A DNA stretch of 22,735 bases from Acidobacteriaceae bacterium (GCA_030838305.1 JAUTWY010000282.1:1-22735), one strand, 5' to 3'. Shown: positions 7,095 through 14,778, counted from the first letter of the stretch. Numbers and translations: made by a program. Notes: a model not told the origin generated them from the letters alone.

Positions 7095-8132
7095 TCAAAG
7101 CTGATCGTCCGGTCCGTAAGCCGAAGCCGGCAGCACCATGTTTGACGTCGGGCCGGGCACGGCATTGCCGTGCTCGTCGATCTTCATGCCCAGGCTCAGA
7201 CCCATCGTGGAAAGTATTTCCTTAATCTCGTTCAGCGACTTCCGCCCGAAGTTCTTAGTCTTGAGCATTTCGGACTCAGTCTTCTGCACCAGCTCGCCAA
7301 TGGTCTGAATGTTCGCATTCTTCAGGCAGTTGTAGCTGCGCACCGAAAGCTCCAGCTCTTCGACGGACCGGTTCAGGTTCTCATTGTGAATTTCAGGCTT
7401 GCGATCATCCGACGAGGACGTGCCAGTTTCGATTTCCTCTTCGAAGTTGATGAAGATGTTCATGTGATCCTTCATTAGCTTCGCTGACAGGCCAATCGCA
7501 TCCGCAGGCGTGATCGAACCGTTGGTCCAGACTTCGAGCGTGAGTTTGTCGTAATCGGTAATTTGACCCAGACGCGCGGCTTCCACGGTGTAATTGCACT
7601 TGCGTACCGGGGAATGAACGGAATCGATGGGAATGAATCCAAGGCCGAGATCCTCATCGAAATTCTTGTCGGCGGAAGTATAGCCGCGGCCGCGCTTCAG
7701 CCGCATTTCCATATCGAGCTTGCCGCCTTCGCTGACGGTTGCGATGTAAACGTCTTTGTCGAGAACCTCGACGTCGCCGTCGGCTTCGATCATGCCGCTG
7801 GTCACTACGCCGGGCTGGTCTGCGCGAAGGTAAATCGCCTTTGGCGCATCGCCGCTCAGCTTGAATGGAATTTGCTTAAGGTTGAGGATGATGTCAGTCG
7901 CATCTTCCACCACTCCGGGGATGGACTGGAATTCGTGGAGCACGCCTTCCATCTTCACCGCGGTAACGGCTGCGCCTTCGATGGAGCTCAGCAGTACTCG
8001 GCGCAGAGCGTTGCCCACGGTGGTGCCGAAACCGCGCTCAAAAGGCTGCGCCCAGAAAATTCCGTACTTGTCGGTGAGGGTGGAAGTGTCAACTGCGAGG
8101 CGTTTCGGTTTCTGAAAACCTTTCCAAAGCAT
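7095..8132 (-). CDS. rpoA: DNA-directed RNA polymerase subunit alpha
   Basis: The 345-residue alpha subunit nucleates RNA polymerase assembly and contacts upstream promoter DNA and activators. The N-terminal dimerisation domain spans roughly residues 1-235, with FGTTVGNALRRVLLSSIEGAAV typical of the family. A charged linker with a serine-rich EIETGTSSSDD stretch leads to the C-terminal domain at about 255-320, which carries LELSVRSYNCLKNANI and NFGRKSLNEIKEIL. Start: AAGGAG followed by AAACAA and ATG is a strong canonical site. It lies between rpsD and rplQ as in most bacteria. Confidence 0.98.
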   Translation of the reverse strand: MLWKGFQKPKRLAVDTSTLTDKYGIFWAQPFERGFGTTVGNALRRVLLSSIEGAAVTAVKMEGVLHEFQSIPGVVEDATDIILNLKQIPFKLSGDAPKAIYLRADQPGVVTSGMIEADGDVEVLDKDVYIATVSEGGKLDMEMRLKRGRGYTSADKNFDEDLGLGFIPIDSVHSPVRKCNYTVEAARLGQITDYDKLTLEVWTNGSITPADAIGLSAKLMKDHMNIFINFEEEIETGTSSSDDRKPEIHNENLNRSVEELELSVRSYNCLKNANIQTIGELVQKTESEMLKTKNFGRKSLNEIKEILSTMGLSLGMKIDEHGNAVPGPTSNMVLPASAYGPDDQL

Positions 8133-8170
8133 TTGTTTCTCCTTCGGCCGTTTGGCTCAGTCCCGGCTCC

Positions 8171-8188
8171 CTGAGTGGTCCAACTCAG
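8171..8188. other. perfect 6-bp hairpin in the rpoA leader
   Basis: CTGAGT (8171-8176) and ACTCAG (8183-8188) pair around a six-base loop, about 40 bases before the rpoA start. The flanks GGCTC and GCTC add partial pairing. A role in translation control or transcript stability is possible but unproven. Confidence 0.4.
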
Positions 8189-8242
8189 CTCAACGCCGGC
8201 ACAGGCTGATCTGGCTCGAAACACGGACCGGGAACATTGAGT

Positions 8243-8330
8243 AATTGGGAAATTTGGTAATTGGGTAACTTGAAACCCAATTCTCAGTCATTCCCGCCCT
8301 TCAATTACTCAATTACTAAATTTCCCAATT
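8243..8330. repeat. period-8 array with long inverted arm, rpsD/rpoA spacer
   Basis: The left arm is built of eight-base units (GTAATTGG, GAAATTTG, GTAATTGG, GTAACTTG) at 8241-8272. Bases 8243-8273 pair with 8330-8300 with only a few mismatches and a 26-base loop. It is AT-rich, unlike its surroundings, and abuts the rpsD stop. It differs in unit length and composition from the heptad arrays but has the same arm-loop-arm design. Confidence 0.85.
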
Positions 8331-8347
8331 GCCCACTTTATATCGGA

Positions 8348-8977
8348 CTACTTGCTGTACAACTCAACGATCAGCTGCTCATTCACCGGCAACTGAATAT
8401 CTTCGCGCTTGGGCAATGAAAGCACTCGTGCCGTATACGCATCGCGATTCACTTCCAGCCAGTTCGGCAGCGTGCCGTGGCTGGCGAATTCCTTGGCCAT
8501 TTCCAGAATGACCAGTTTCTTGCTGTTCTCGCGGATGGCGATTTCCTCGCCCGCACTCACTTCGTAAGAAGGAATGTTGACCTTGCGGTTGTTAACGGCA
8601 ACGTGTCCGTGGCGCACCAACTGCCGCGCCTGACGCCGTGACTGCGCAAATCCGAGGCGGAAGACAACGTTATCCAAACGCCGCTCCAACTGTTGCAACA
8701 ACAACTCGCCGGTCACACCACGCGTACGCGCGGCCTTCTCGAAGTAGTTGCGGAACTGGCCTTCCAGCGTGAAGTAAATGCGCTTGGCTTTCTGCTTCTC
8801 GCGCAACTGAAGGCCGTAGCCAACAATTTTGGCTTTACGGTCTTTCCCATGCTGTCCAGGAGCGAAGTTGCGCTTCTCGATGGGACACTTATCGCTAAAA
8901 CACTTTGCGCCTTTGAGGAAAAGCTTCATGCCCTCGCGGCGGCATAGACGGCAAACAGCATCGGTATAACGGGCCAA
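8348..8977 (-). CDS. rpsD: 30S ribosomal protein S4 (uS4)
   Basis: uS4 is a primary 16S rRNA binder that starts assembly of the 30S body and, in enterobacteria, represses the alpha operon. At 209 residues it is full length. The N-terminal zinc-type cysteines C9, C12, C26 and C31 are present, so this is the zinc-binding form, followed by the S4 RNA-binding domain (LERRLDNVVFRLGFA, ARQLVRHGHV). The start is TTG at 8977, supported by AAGGAG six bases upstream. It stands between rpsK and rpoA in the usual order. Confidence 0.97.
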   Translation of the reverse strand: MARYTDAVCRLCRREGMKLFLKGAKCFSDKCPIEKRNFAPGQHGKDRKAKIVGYGLQLREKQKAKRIYFTLEGQFRNYFEKAARTRGVTGELLLQQLERRLDNVVFRLGFAQSRRQARQLVRHGHVAVNNRKVNIPSYEVSAGEEIAIRENSKKLVILEMAKEFASHGTLPNWLEVNRDAYTARVLSLPKREDIQLPVNEQLIVELYSK

Positions 8978-9042
8978 GTTGTTCTCCTTTTAGATGACCG
9001 GTTTACGGGTTTGGCTTCACCCTTCGTCCCGGACGTAAAACC

Positions 9043-9110
9043 AGTTCTCAGCAGACCCGGCCCGTCGGTTCTCGCTTTTGCTGAGAACTGAGAACTGGGA
9101 ACTGAGAACT
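9043..9110. repeat. heptad array and inverted arm, rpsK/rpsD spacer
   Basis: GAGAACT, GAGAACT, GGGAACT, GAGAACT run in perfect register at 9083-9110, six bases from the rpsK stop. AGTTCTCAGCA at 9043-9053 pairs perfectly with TGCTGAGAACT at 9079-9089. The loop contains ACCCGG (9055-9060), also found in other spacers. In the mRNA the array follows the rpsK stop as a pyrimidine-rich AGTTCTC series. Confidence 0.9.
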
Positions 9111-9115
9111 TCTTT

Positions 9116-9547
9116 CTAGACTCTACGGCGCTTCGGCGGACGGCATCCGTTGTGCGGAATCGGCGTCACATCGCGAATCGATCGTACCTCGATGCCAGAC
9201 GAGGCTAGGGCGCGTACTGCCGACTCGCGGCCGGAACCGGGGCCACTAACACGAACGTCGACGCTGCGGACACCATGATCGCGCGCCATACTTGCTGCAT
9301 TCGACGCCGCCTGCTGCGCGGCGAATGGCGTGCCTTTGCGCGATCCACGAAAGCCCAGCGATCCCGAACTCTTCCACGACAGAACGTTGCCGTTCATATC
9401 GGTGATCGTCACGATCGTATTGTTAAAGGAAGCCTGCACGTAACACAATCCATGCGGAACGTGCTTGCGCTCCTTCTTCTTGAATGTCTTCTTCTTGCCT
9501 TTTTTCTCTGGTGCGGCTGTGCCGCCCGCTGCTGCTGGTTTTGCCAT
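9116..9547 (-). CDS. rpsK: 30S ribosomal protein S11 (uS11)
   Basis: uS11 sits on the 30S platform next to the mRNA exit. The 143-residue protein has a lysine/alanine-rich N-terminal tail of about 28 residues before the core HVPHGLCYVQASFNNT. The core ends in the typical GCRPPKRRRV. The conserved GSLGFRGSRKGTPFAAQ segment is present. The ATG at 9547 has no canonical Shine-Dalgarno site; instead, GAGAACT heptads end eight bases before it. rpsM lies upstream and rpsD downstream. Confidence 0.97.
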   Translation of the reverse strand: MAKPAAAGGTAAPEKKGKKKTFKKKERKHVPHGLCYVQASFNNTIVTITDMNGNVLSWKSSGSLGFRGSRKGTPFAAQQAASNAASMARDHGVRSVDVRVSGPGSGRESAVRALASSGIEVRSIRDVTPIPHNGCRPPKRRRV

Positions 9548-9551
9548 GAAT

Positions 9552-9628
9552 CAGTTCTCAGTTCTCAGTTCCCAGTTCTCACAATACCCGGTTCTTACTG
9601 AAGACCGAGAACTGAGAACTGAGAACTG
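9552..9628. repeat. perfect 20-bp inverted heptad arms, rpsM/rpsK spacer
   Basis: The left arm 9552-9571 (CAGTTCT units) is the exact reverse complement of the right arm 9609-9628 (GAGAACT units), with a 37-base loop containing ACCCGGTTCT (9586-9595). The left arm continues as CCCAGTTCTC to 9580. The hairpin fills almost the whole spacer, linking the rpsM stop to the rpsK start. Confidence 0.93.
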
Positions 9629-9631
9629 CTC

Positions 9632-10018
9632 TTAAGTTTTTGTCGCCGCCTTCTTCTTTTGCGCGACCGTGCCCTTGCGCGGGCCCTTGCGGGTGCGCGC
9701 GTTCGTATGAGTGCGTTGTCCGCGGACTGGCAGATTGCGGCGGTGACGGAATCCGCGATAAGAGCCGATTTCGATGAGCCGCTTGATGTTCATCGAAACT
9801 TCCTTGCGCAGATCGCCCTCGACCATCCCCTGCTCTTCAATCACGGTACGGATGCGGTTGACTTCTTCTTCGCTGAGGTCCTGAACTTTCTTCATCGGAT
9901 CCACTTTGGCCTCGTCGAGAATGCTTCCGGCGCGAGGATGCCCGATGCCGTAGATGTAGGTCAGCGCAATGTTGATGTGCTTCTGGCGCGGTAAATCGAC
10001 GCCTGCGATGCGTGCCAT
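9632..10018 (-). CDS. rpsM: 30S ribosomal protein S13 (uS13)
   Basis: uS13 lies in the 30S head and touches 50S across bridge B1. The 128-residue protein starts MARIAGVDLPRQKH, has the YIYGIG helix-hairpin-helix region, GSYRGFRHRRNLPVRGQRT with the last motif continuing HTNARTRKGPRKG, and a lysine-rich C-terminus. It begins 11 bases after the rpmJ stop, where GGGAAG serves as ribosome site, implying tight coupling to rpmJ. Confidence 0.97.
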   Translation of the reverse strand: MARIAGVDLPRQKHINIALTYIYGIGHPRAGSILDEAKVDPMKKVQDLSEEEVNRIRTVIEEQGMVEGDLRKEVSMNIKRLIEIGSYRGFRHRRNLPVRGQRTHTNARTRKGPRKGTVAQKKKAATKT

Positions 10019-10029
10019 AATTTCTTCCC

Positions 10030-10143
10030 TTACCCCTGCCGCTGTTTATGTTTCGTATTGACGCAGATCACCCGCACCACACCTTTGCGGTGGATGACCT
10101 TGCACTTGTCACAGATTTTCTTTACTGATGCTCGTACTTTCAT
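10030..10143 (-). CDS. rpmJ: 50S ribosomal protein L36 (bL36)
   Basis: This 37-residue gene encodes MKVRASVKKICDKCKVIHRK and then a 17-residue end, the full bL36. The zinc ligands C11, C14, C27 and H32 are all present, so this is the zinc-containing (C+) form. It occupies its classical place between infA and rpsM. Its stop TAA at 10030-10032 is followed after 11 bases by the rpsM start. Heptads of the CAGCTNT type end six bases upstream of its ATG. Confidence 0.96.
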   Translation of the reverse strand: MKVRASVKKICDKCKVIHRKGVVRVICVNTKHKQRQG

Positions 10144-10148
10144 AAACC

Positions 10149-10176
10149 CAGCTCTCAGCTGTCAGCTCTTAGCTGG
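10149..10176. repeat. heptad array, infA/rpmJ spacer
   Basis: Four units in register: CAGCTCT, CAGCTGT, CAGCTCT, TAGCTGG, followed by CAGC. They end six bases from the rpmJ start codon. Since AGCT is itself palindromic, the array can fold on itself. Confidence 0.85.
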
Positions 10177-10195
10177 CAGCAAAATCTTTTAAGAC

Positions 10196-10414
10196 CTATT
10201 TATAGCGATAAACGATTCTTCCGCGATTCAGGTCGTAGGGCGAAAGCTCTACCGCGACTTTGTCGCCGGGCAGGATGCGAATAAAATTCTTGCGCATCTT
10301 ACCGGAGACATGCGCCAGTACCTGGTGCTTGTTCTCGAGTTCCACTTTGAACATAGCATTCGGCAGCGGTTCCAGAACCACGGCCATCACTTCAATCGCG
10401 TCTTCTTTGCTCAT
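10196..10414 (-). CDS. infA: translation initiation factor IF-1
   Basis: IF-1 binds the 30S A site and supports IF-2 and IF-3 in initiation. At 72 residues it is exactly the usual length. It has MSKEDAIEVMAVVLEPLPNA, the OB-fold core FKVELENKHQVLAHVSGKMR, and GDKVAVELSPYDLNRGRIVY before YRYK. The gene follows map and precedes rpmJ. Heptads of AGTTCTC type reach to within seven bases of its start. Confidence 0.98.
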   Translation of the reverse strand: MSKEDAIEVMAVVLEPLPNAMFKVELENKHQVLAHVSGKMRKNFIRILPGDKVAVELSPYDLNRGRIVYRYK

Positions 10415-10420
10415 TAAGAT

Positions 10421-10503
10421 CAGTTCTCAGTTCTTAGATCTCAGTTCCCAGCTAAAAGCACCCGGTTCCCCACTGAGAACTGAGAACCGAGAACTGAGAA
10501 CTG
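10421..10503. repeat. inverted heptad arms, map/infA spacer
   Basis: The left arm (CAGTTCT, CAGTTCT, TAGATCT, CAGTTCC, from 10421) pairs over about 30 bases with the right arm ending at 10503 (GAGAACT units), with a handful of mismatches. The loop carries ACCCGGTTC at 10460-10468. It covers nearly all of the spacer between the map stop and the infA start. Confidence 0.9.
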
Positions 10504-10507
10504 CCTC

Positions 10508-11260
10508 TCACTTCGTCAAAATCACCGGCCCATCTTTCGTGACGGCAACGCAGTGCTCGAAATGCGCGCTGAAGCTTCCGTCCACGGTGACCGCCGTCCA
10601 TTTATCACCGAGCACTCGTGTTTCCGGCTTTCCGAAATTCACCATCGGCTCGATCGCAAGCACCATGCCTTCTCGCAACTTTGCGCCGTGACCACGCGCT
10701 CCAAAGTTCGGCACCTGCGGCTCTTCGTGCAGCCGTGTCCCAATGCCATGCCCCACAAACTCGCGGACCACGCTGAACCCGGCCGCTTCCACATGCTCTT
10801 GTACTGCCGCGCCCACATCGCCCACCGAGTTGCCGATGAGCGCCTGGTCGATACCGCGGTAGAGCGATTCCTCGGTCACCGTCAACAGCTTGCGTAACTC
10901 CGGCTTCACCGAATCGCTGACCGGAACCGTAATCGCCGCGTCGCCGTAGTAGCCGTCGAGCACTACACCGCAGTCAATCGAAACGATATCGCCTTCCTTC
11001 AGCGCCCGCCTCTCCGACGGAATGCCGTGCACAATCTCTTCGTTCACCGAGGTGCACAGCACACACGGATAATCGTAATACCCCTTGAACGCGGGCTTGG
11101 CCCCGAGTTCCGTAATCTTTTTCTCGGCAGCCCGCTCCAAATCCATGGTGGTCACGCCCGGAGCAACCAGCGTGCGCACATGATCAAGCACCTGGCGTAC
11201 GATGCGGCCGCTCTGCCGCATCCGCTCAATCTCCGCCGCCGACTTGCACACAATCGCCAT
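10508..11260 (-). CDS. map: type I methionine aminopeptidase
   Basis: The enzyme removes the initiator methionine from nascent proteins. The 250-residue protein has the pita-bread fold residues in order: H79 in the HGIPS loop, metal ligands D96, D107, H171, E204 and E235, and the further histidine H178. It lacks the N-terminal SH3-binding zinc extension, so it is type Ia. It begins 16 bases after the adk stop with only a weak ribosome site, suggesting translational coupling. Confidence 0.97.
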   Translation of the reverse strand: MAIVCKSAAEIERMRQSGRIVRQVLDHVRTLVAPGVTTMDLERAAEKKITELGAKPAFKGYYDYPCVLCTSVNEEIVHGIPSERRALKEGDIVSIDCGVVLDGYYGDAAITVPVSDSVKPELRKLLTVTEESLYRGIDQALIGNSVGDVGAAVQEHVEAAGFSVVREFVGHGIGTRLHEEPQVPNFGARGHGAKLREGMVLAIEPMVNFGKPETRVLGDKWTAVTVDGSFSAHFEHCVAVTKDGPVILTK

Positions 11261-11276
11261 GCTCTAACAAGAAACG

Positions 11277-12020
11277 CTACGCGTGATGGTCTTCAAGAAT
11301 TCTGAAAATCTGCTTCGTGACCTCGTCCATCGCCTGGTCGCCGTTGATCGAGATCAACCTTCCCGTGCGCTGGTAATATTCCGCAACCGGCGTAGTCTGC
11401 TCCTGGTAGGCCGCCAAACGGGGTTGAATTACTTCCAACCGATCGTCATTGCGGGTCACCAGCTTCGTCCCGTTCACGTCACAAATCTCATCGACACGGG
11501 GAGGCTGGAAGTGGACGTTATAGATCCGCCCACAGGTGGGACAAGAACGGCGTCCAGTGATACGGAGCAACAGTTGATTATAGTCCACGTCCAGGCGGAT
11601 CACAATTGGCCAGGCGCGAGTCGGGCGCGAGTTGTCAAAGAGCTTGTCGTCGAGCAGCGCATCGAGCCATCTGGCCTGCGCGGCGGTTCGCGGGAACCCG
11701 TCAAGTACGTATCCCCGCTTGCAATCCGGCTCTTTCAACCTGAGCCGGACCATTTCGCAGACCAGGTCGTCCGATACCAGCTCTCCTCGCGCCATGACTG
11801 CCTTGGCAGCCACGCCGAGTTCGGTGCCCTGAGCCACGTTGTACCGCAAAATGTCTCCTGTGGAGACTTGCGGAATCTGGTACCGCTCCATGATGCGCTT
11901 GGCCTGCGTGCCCTTACCGGCGCCCGGTGGCCCGAGTAACACCACGGGACCGACATCACGTGAGGTTTCCTGCGCCATCGAGTTGGCCAAAGCCTCCCGA
12001 ACAGTGTTCAGCAACCCCAC
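11277..12020 (-). CDS. adk: adenylate kinase
   Basis: Adenylate kinase interconverts ATP plus AMP and two ADP. Residue numbers are from a GTG start at 12020: P-loop GPPGAGKGT at 30-38, the AMP-binding region TGDILR, YVLDGFPRT at 104-112, and a long LID with C160, C163 and C180, but N183 where a fourth zinc ligand would be expected. The typical adenylate kinase start is near residue 25, so either the GTG at 12020 (GGAG three bases before it) or the ATG at 11978 (Met15, no clear ribosome site) could be used. secY lies upstream, map downstream. Confidence 0.95.
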   Translation of the reverse strand: MGLLNTVREALANSMAQETSRDVGPVVLLGPPGAGKGTQAKRIMERYQIPQVSTGDILRYNVAQGTELGVAAKAVMARGELVSDDLVCEMVRLRLKEPDCKRGYVLDGFPRTAAQARWLDALLDDKLFDNSRPTRAWPIVIRLDVDYNQLLLRITGRRSCPTCGRIYNVHFQPPRVDEICDVNGTKLVTRNDDRLEVIQPRLAAYQEQTTPVAEYYQRTGRLISINGDQAMDEVTKQIFRILEDHHA

Positions 12021-12027
12021 AAACTCC

Positions 12028-12088
12028 GTAGAGGCGCAGCTTTCTACGTCTTGCCGTGCGAAGAAGACGTAGCCAGCTACGCTTCTAC
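12028..12088. repeat. 25-base inverted repeat in the secY/adk spacer
   Basis: Bases 12028-12052 and 12064-12088 are near-perfect inverses with an 11-base loop. The inner nine pairs, CTACGTCTT (12044-12052) with AAGACGTAG (12064-12072), are exact; the outer part has a wobble and a few mismatches. The hairpin fills the spacer just before the adk start. It has no T tract and so is not a terminator. Confidence 0.8.
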
Positions 12089-12095
12089 CATGACC

Positions 12096-13487
12096 CTACG
12101 ACCAGTTGCGGCGGCCGCGAATGCGTCCGCTGCGCGGCGTGAATCCATCGTAATGGCGCATGATTAACTGCGCCTCGATCTGGGTCACCGTATCCATGGC
12201 CACGCCCACCACGATCAGCAACGACGTTCCGCCAAAATAAAAATTCACTCCCAAGCCATTCGTTACCCACACCGGAAGCCGCTCAAACAGTGTGCCTCCC
12301 AGCCAGAACGGTAAATGGTTGAGGTGAATACCGGCGATCATCCACTCGGGAATGAACGAGATGATGATCAGGTAGAGCGCGCCCACCAGGGTGATGCGAG
12401 TCAAAACTTCGTTGATATAGTCGGCCGTACGCTTGCCGGGACGAATACCCGGAATGAAGCCGCCGTACTTCCGCATGTTGTCGGCTACTTCGCTGGGATT
12501 GAAAACGATTGACACGTAAAAATACGCAAAGAAAATGATGCCGATCGCATACAACAGCGTATAAAGCGGCTCACCCCACGCCAGCAGGCGAAACAGATCG
12601 CCGAAGTAGCGAGTATTTTTTAAGCCGACCCCGATCGTCTGCGGCAAGGTAAGAATCGAAGACGCAAAGATGACCGGCATCACGCCGCCCGCGTTCACTC
12701 GCAACGGCAAGTGCGTGGACTGCCCGCCCATCACTTTGCGTCCCACAACCCGCTTCGCGTATTGCACGGGGATGCGCCGCTCGCAGCGCTCCACATAGAC
12801 GATGAACGCCACCACGGCAATCATAAACACGACCAGGCCAGCCATCAGTACCGGCGTGATTGCTCCCCAGGTCCCATTCTTCGCCTTATCCAGAAGATCC
12901 TGCACACCGCGCGGCAGGCCTACCACAATGCCGGCAAAAATCAGCAGCGACATGCCATTGCCGACGCCACGGTCGGTAATCTGCTCGCCCAGCCACATGA
13001 CGAACGCGCTGCCCGTGGTCAGGGTCAGCATCGTCATTAGCCGGAAACTCCAGCCGGGGTGAAGCACAAAGTCGCCGGCCTTCTCGAGTCCGATGGCGAT
13101 GCCAAACGATTGGATGGCGCTGAGGATCACAGTGATGTAGCGAGTCCACTGGGTAATCTTCTTGCGTCCCAGCTCGCCTTCTTTTTGCAGCTTGGCCAGC
13201 GGCTCATATACCACAGTCAAAAGCTGCAAGATGATGGAGGCCGTGATATACGGCATGATGCCCAAAGCGAAGATGGTCATGCGGCGGAGGTTGCCGCCAG
13301 AAAACAAATCCACGAAACCAAGCAGCGATCCCGCATTCTGGTTGAACGCGGCTTCCAGCTTAAGAAAATTCACACCTGGAGTGGGCAGGTGGCCGCCCAG
13401 CCGGTAAACCGCGAGCATGGCCAGCGTGAACAGAACGCGCTTGCGCAAGTCCGGAATGCGAAAGATGTTCGCCAGCTTCTCAAACAT
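12096..13487 (-). CDS. secY: protein translocase subunit SecY
   Basis: SecY is the channel of the Sec translocon in the inner membrane. The 463-residue protein has about ten membrane helices, the RVLFTLAMLAVYRLGGHLPTPGV start with the plug region following, GIMPYITASIILQLLTVV, the cytoplasmic loop with RRIPVQYAKR, and GTSLLIVVGVAMDT near the end. The length is slightly above the usual 430-440. Its ATG overlaps the rplO stop in TAATG, so translation is coupled to L15. Confidence 0.98.
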   Translation of the reverse strand: MFEKLANIFRIPDLRKRVLFTLAMLAVYRLGGHLPTPGVNFLKLEAAFNQNAGSLLGFVDLFSGGNLRRMTIFALGIMPYITASIILQLLTVVYEPLAKLQKEGELGRKKITQWTRYITVILSAIQSFGIAIGLEKAGDFVLHPGWSFRLMTMLTLTTGSAFVMWLGEQITDRGVGNGMSLLIFAGIVVGLPRGVQDLLDKAKNGTWGAITPVLMAGLVVFMIAVVAFIVYVERCERRIPVQYAKRVVGRKVMGGQSTHLPLRVNAGGVMPVIFASSILTLPQTIGVGLKNTRYFGDLFRLLAWGEPLYTLLYAIGIIFFAYFYVSIVFNPSEVADNMRKYGGFIPGIRPGKRTADYINEVLTRITLVGALYLIIISFIPEWMIAGIHLNHLPFWLGGTLFERLPVWVTNGLGVNFYFGGTSLLIVVGVAMDTVTQIEAQLIMRHYDGFTPRSGRIRGRRNWS

Positions 13488-13936
13488 TACTGCAAGACCT
13501 CAACCTTGCCGCCCGCCTTGGTGATTTTTTCCTCGGCCGATTTGGAGAACTTATGCGCGTGCACGGTGATGGCAATCTTAAGCTCGCCGTCGCCAAGGAT
13601 CTTTACCGGATGCTTCGCCTTAATCACTCCTGCCTTGCGCAGCACATCGGGCGTGATGGGAGAGGCGTGCAGTTCTTTGCCCAATGCCACCAGCCGCTCC
13701 AGGCTGACAATATTGAATTCTTTGCGGAAGATGTTAGTGAAACCGCGCTTCGGCATCCGACGGTGCAGCGGCATCTGGCCGCCTTCAAAACCGCGGATCA
13801 TGCGCGAACCGGTGCGCGAGCGCTGCCCCTTGTGTCCACGAGTGGACGTCTTGCCCATGCCGGAGCCCATGCCGCGCCCCACGCGCTTGCGCTTTTCCGA
13901 CGCCTTTTTCGGTGCTCGAATGTTGGATAAATTCAT
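13487..13936 (-). CDS. rplO: 50S ribosomal protein L15 (uL15)
   Basis: uL15 is a late assembly protein of the large subunit. The 149-residue protein starts MNLSNIRAPKKASEKRKRVG with the glycine-rich GRGMGSGMGKTSTRGHKGQ loop and the RGFEGGQMPLHRRMPKRGF motif. The ATG at 13936 lacks a clear ribosome site. The stop overlaps the secY ATG by one base. rpmD lies upstream. Confidence 0.97.
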   Translation of the reverse strand: MNLSNIRAPKKASEKRKRVGRGMGSGMGKTSTRGHKGQRSRTGSRMIRGFEGGQMPLHRRMPKRGFTNIFRKEFNIVSLERLVALGKELHASPITPDVLRKAGVIKAKHPVKILGDGELKIAITVHAHKFSKSAEEKITKAGGKVEVLQ

Positions 13937-13955
13937 AAATAAGCTCTCGGACTTT

Positions 13956-14014
13956 CAGCCATCAGCTTTCAGCCAAGAGCGGGTTGCGCTGAGGGCGGAT
14001 CGCTGAGAGCTGAT
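13956..14014. repeat. heptads and inverted arm, rpmD/rplO spacer
   Basis: CAGCCAT, CAGCTTT, CAGCCAA and GAGCGGG form a period-7 run at 13956-13983. ATCAGCTTTCAGC (13961-13973) pairs with GCTGAGAGCTGAT (14002-14014), one G-U pair. The right arm touches the end of rpmD. Confidence 0.75.
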
Positions 14015-14019
14015 CGCTT

Positions 14020-14223
14020 CTATTGCAGGATCTCCACCAGATGCGGAACCTTCGCCACCATGCCGCGAATCGCCGGGTTGTCCGGACGCTCAATCACCTG
14101 ATTCAGCCGGGTAAATCCTAGTCCCTTTACCACCAGCTTCTGTTTCACCGGAGCGCAAATCGCGGAACGGATCCACTTCAGGTGAATCTTTCCGCTGACC
14201 GCCTTCGGTTTCTTCGTCGTCAT
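14020..14223 (-). CDS. rpmD: 50S ribosomal protein L30 (uL30)
   Basis: uL30 binds 23S rRNA in the large subunit. The 67-residue protein has the short bacterial form with IHLKWIRSAICAP at the start, GLGFTRLNQVIERPDNPAIR and GMVAKVPHLVEI. A six-residue lysine-rich lead precedes the core. GAGGA seven bases upstream of the ATG is a fair ribosome site. It lies between rpsE and rplO, 37 bases after rpsE, without a heptad array in that gap. Confidence 0.95.
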   Translation of the reverse strand: MTTKKPKAVSGKIHLKWIRSAICAPVKQKLVVKGLGFTRLNQVIERPDNPAIRGMVAKVPHLVEILQ

Positions 14224-14260
14224 CGATAAATCCTCGAATCTGTTTTTCTAGGTACTCTAC

Positions 14261-14770
14261 TTACAACTCCTGCATCGACTTGCCACGCATGGCCGCGACG
14301 CTCTCTCTGCTCTTCAAATGCCTCAGCGCATCGAAAGTTGCCTTGATCACGTTGTGCGGATTCGTGGTGCCGATCGACTTCGTCAGCACGTTCTGAATTC
14401 CCACCGACGTCATCACCGCGCGCACTGCGCCGCCAGCAATTACTCCGGTGCCTTCCGGAGCCGGCTTCAGCAGCACTTTCCCGGAGCCGTAACGCCCCAG
14501 AATCAGGTGCGGAATCGAAGTCTGCGTCAGGTTTACCTTGATCAAGTTCTTCTTCGCTGCCTCGATCGCTTTGCGAATGGCCTGCGGCACTTCTTTGGCC
14601 TTGCCCGCGCCATGGCCGACCACCCCCGCTGAGGGATCGCCCACCACCACCAGCGCTGCAAAGGAAAGGTTCTTGCCGCCCTTCACCACCTTGGTGACGC
14701 GATTAATGGCCACAACCTGGTCTTTCAACTGATACGAATTCGCATCGAGCTTCTTAATTACTGTTGGCAT
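14261..14770 (-). CDS. rpsE: 30S ribosomal protein S5 (uS5)
   Basis: uS5 helps decoding accuracy and mRNA unwinding at the 30S entry. The 169-residue protein has the N-terminal RNA-binding domain (VVKGGKNLSFAALVVVGD, GHGAGKAKEVPQAIRKA) and the C-terminal domain (APEGTGVIAGGAVRAVMTSVG, here with motif ends at the neighbouring residues). No canonical ribosome site is present; AGAAGCT-type heptads end ten bases before the ATG. Confidence 0.97.
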   Translation of the reverse strand: MPTVIKKLDANSYQLKDQVVAINRVTKVVKGGKNLSFAALVVVGDPSAGVVGHGAGKAKEVPQAIRKAIEAAKKNLIKVNLTQTSIPHLILGRYGSGKVLLKPAPEGTGVIAGGAVRAVMTSVGIQNVLTKSIGTTNPHNVIKATFDALRHLKSRESVAAMRGKSMQEL

Positions 14771-14778
14771 TTTTGAAC

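Noticed and set aside
9552..10503. Heptad arrays as CRISPR repeats or IS terminal repeats
   Set aside because: Units are only seven bases with no spacers, no flanking target duplication was seen, and no cas or transposase gene is present.
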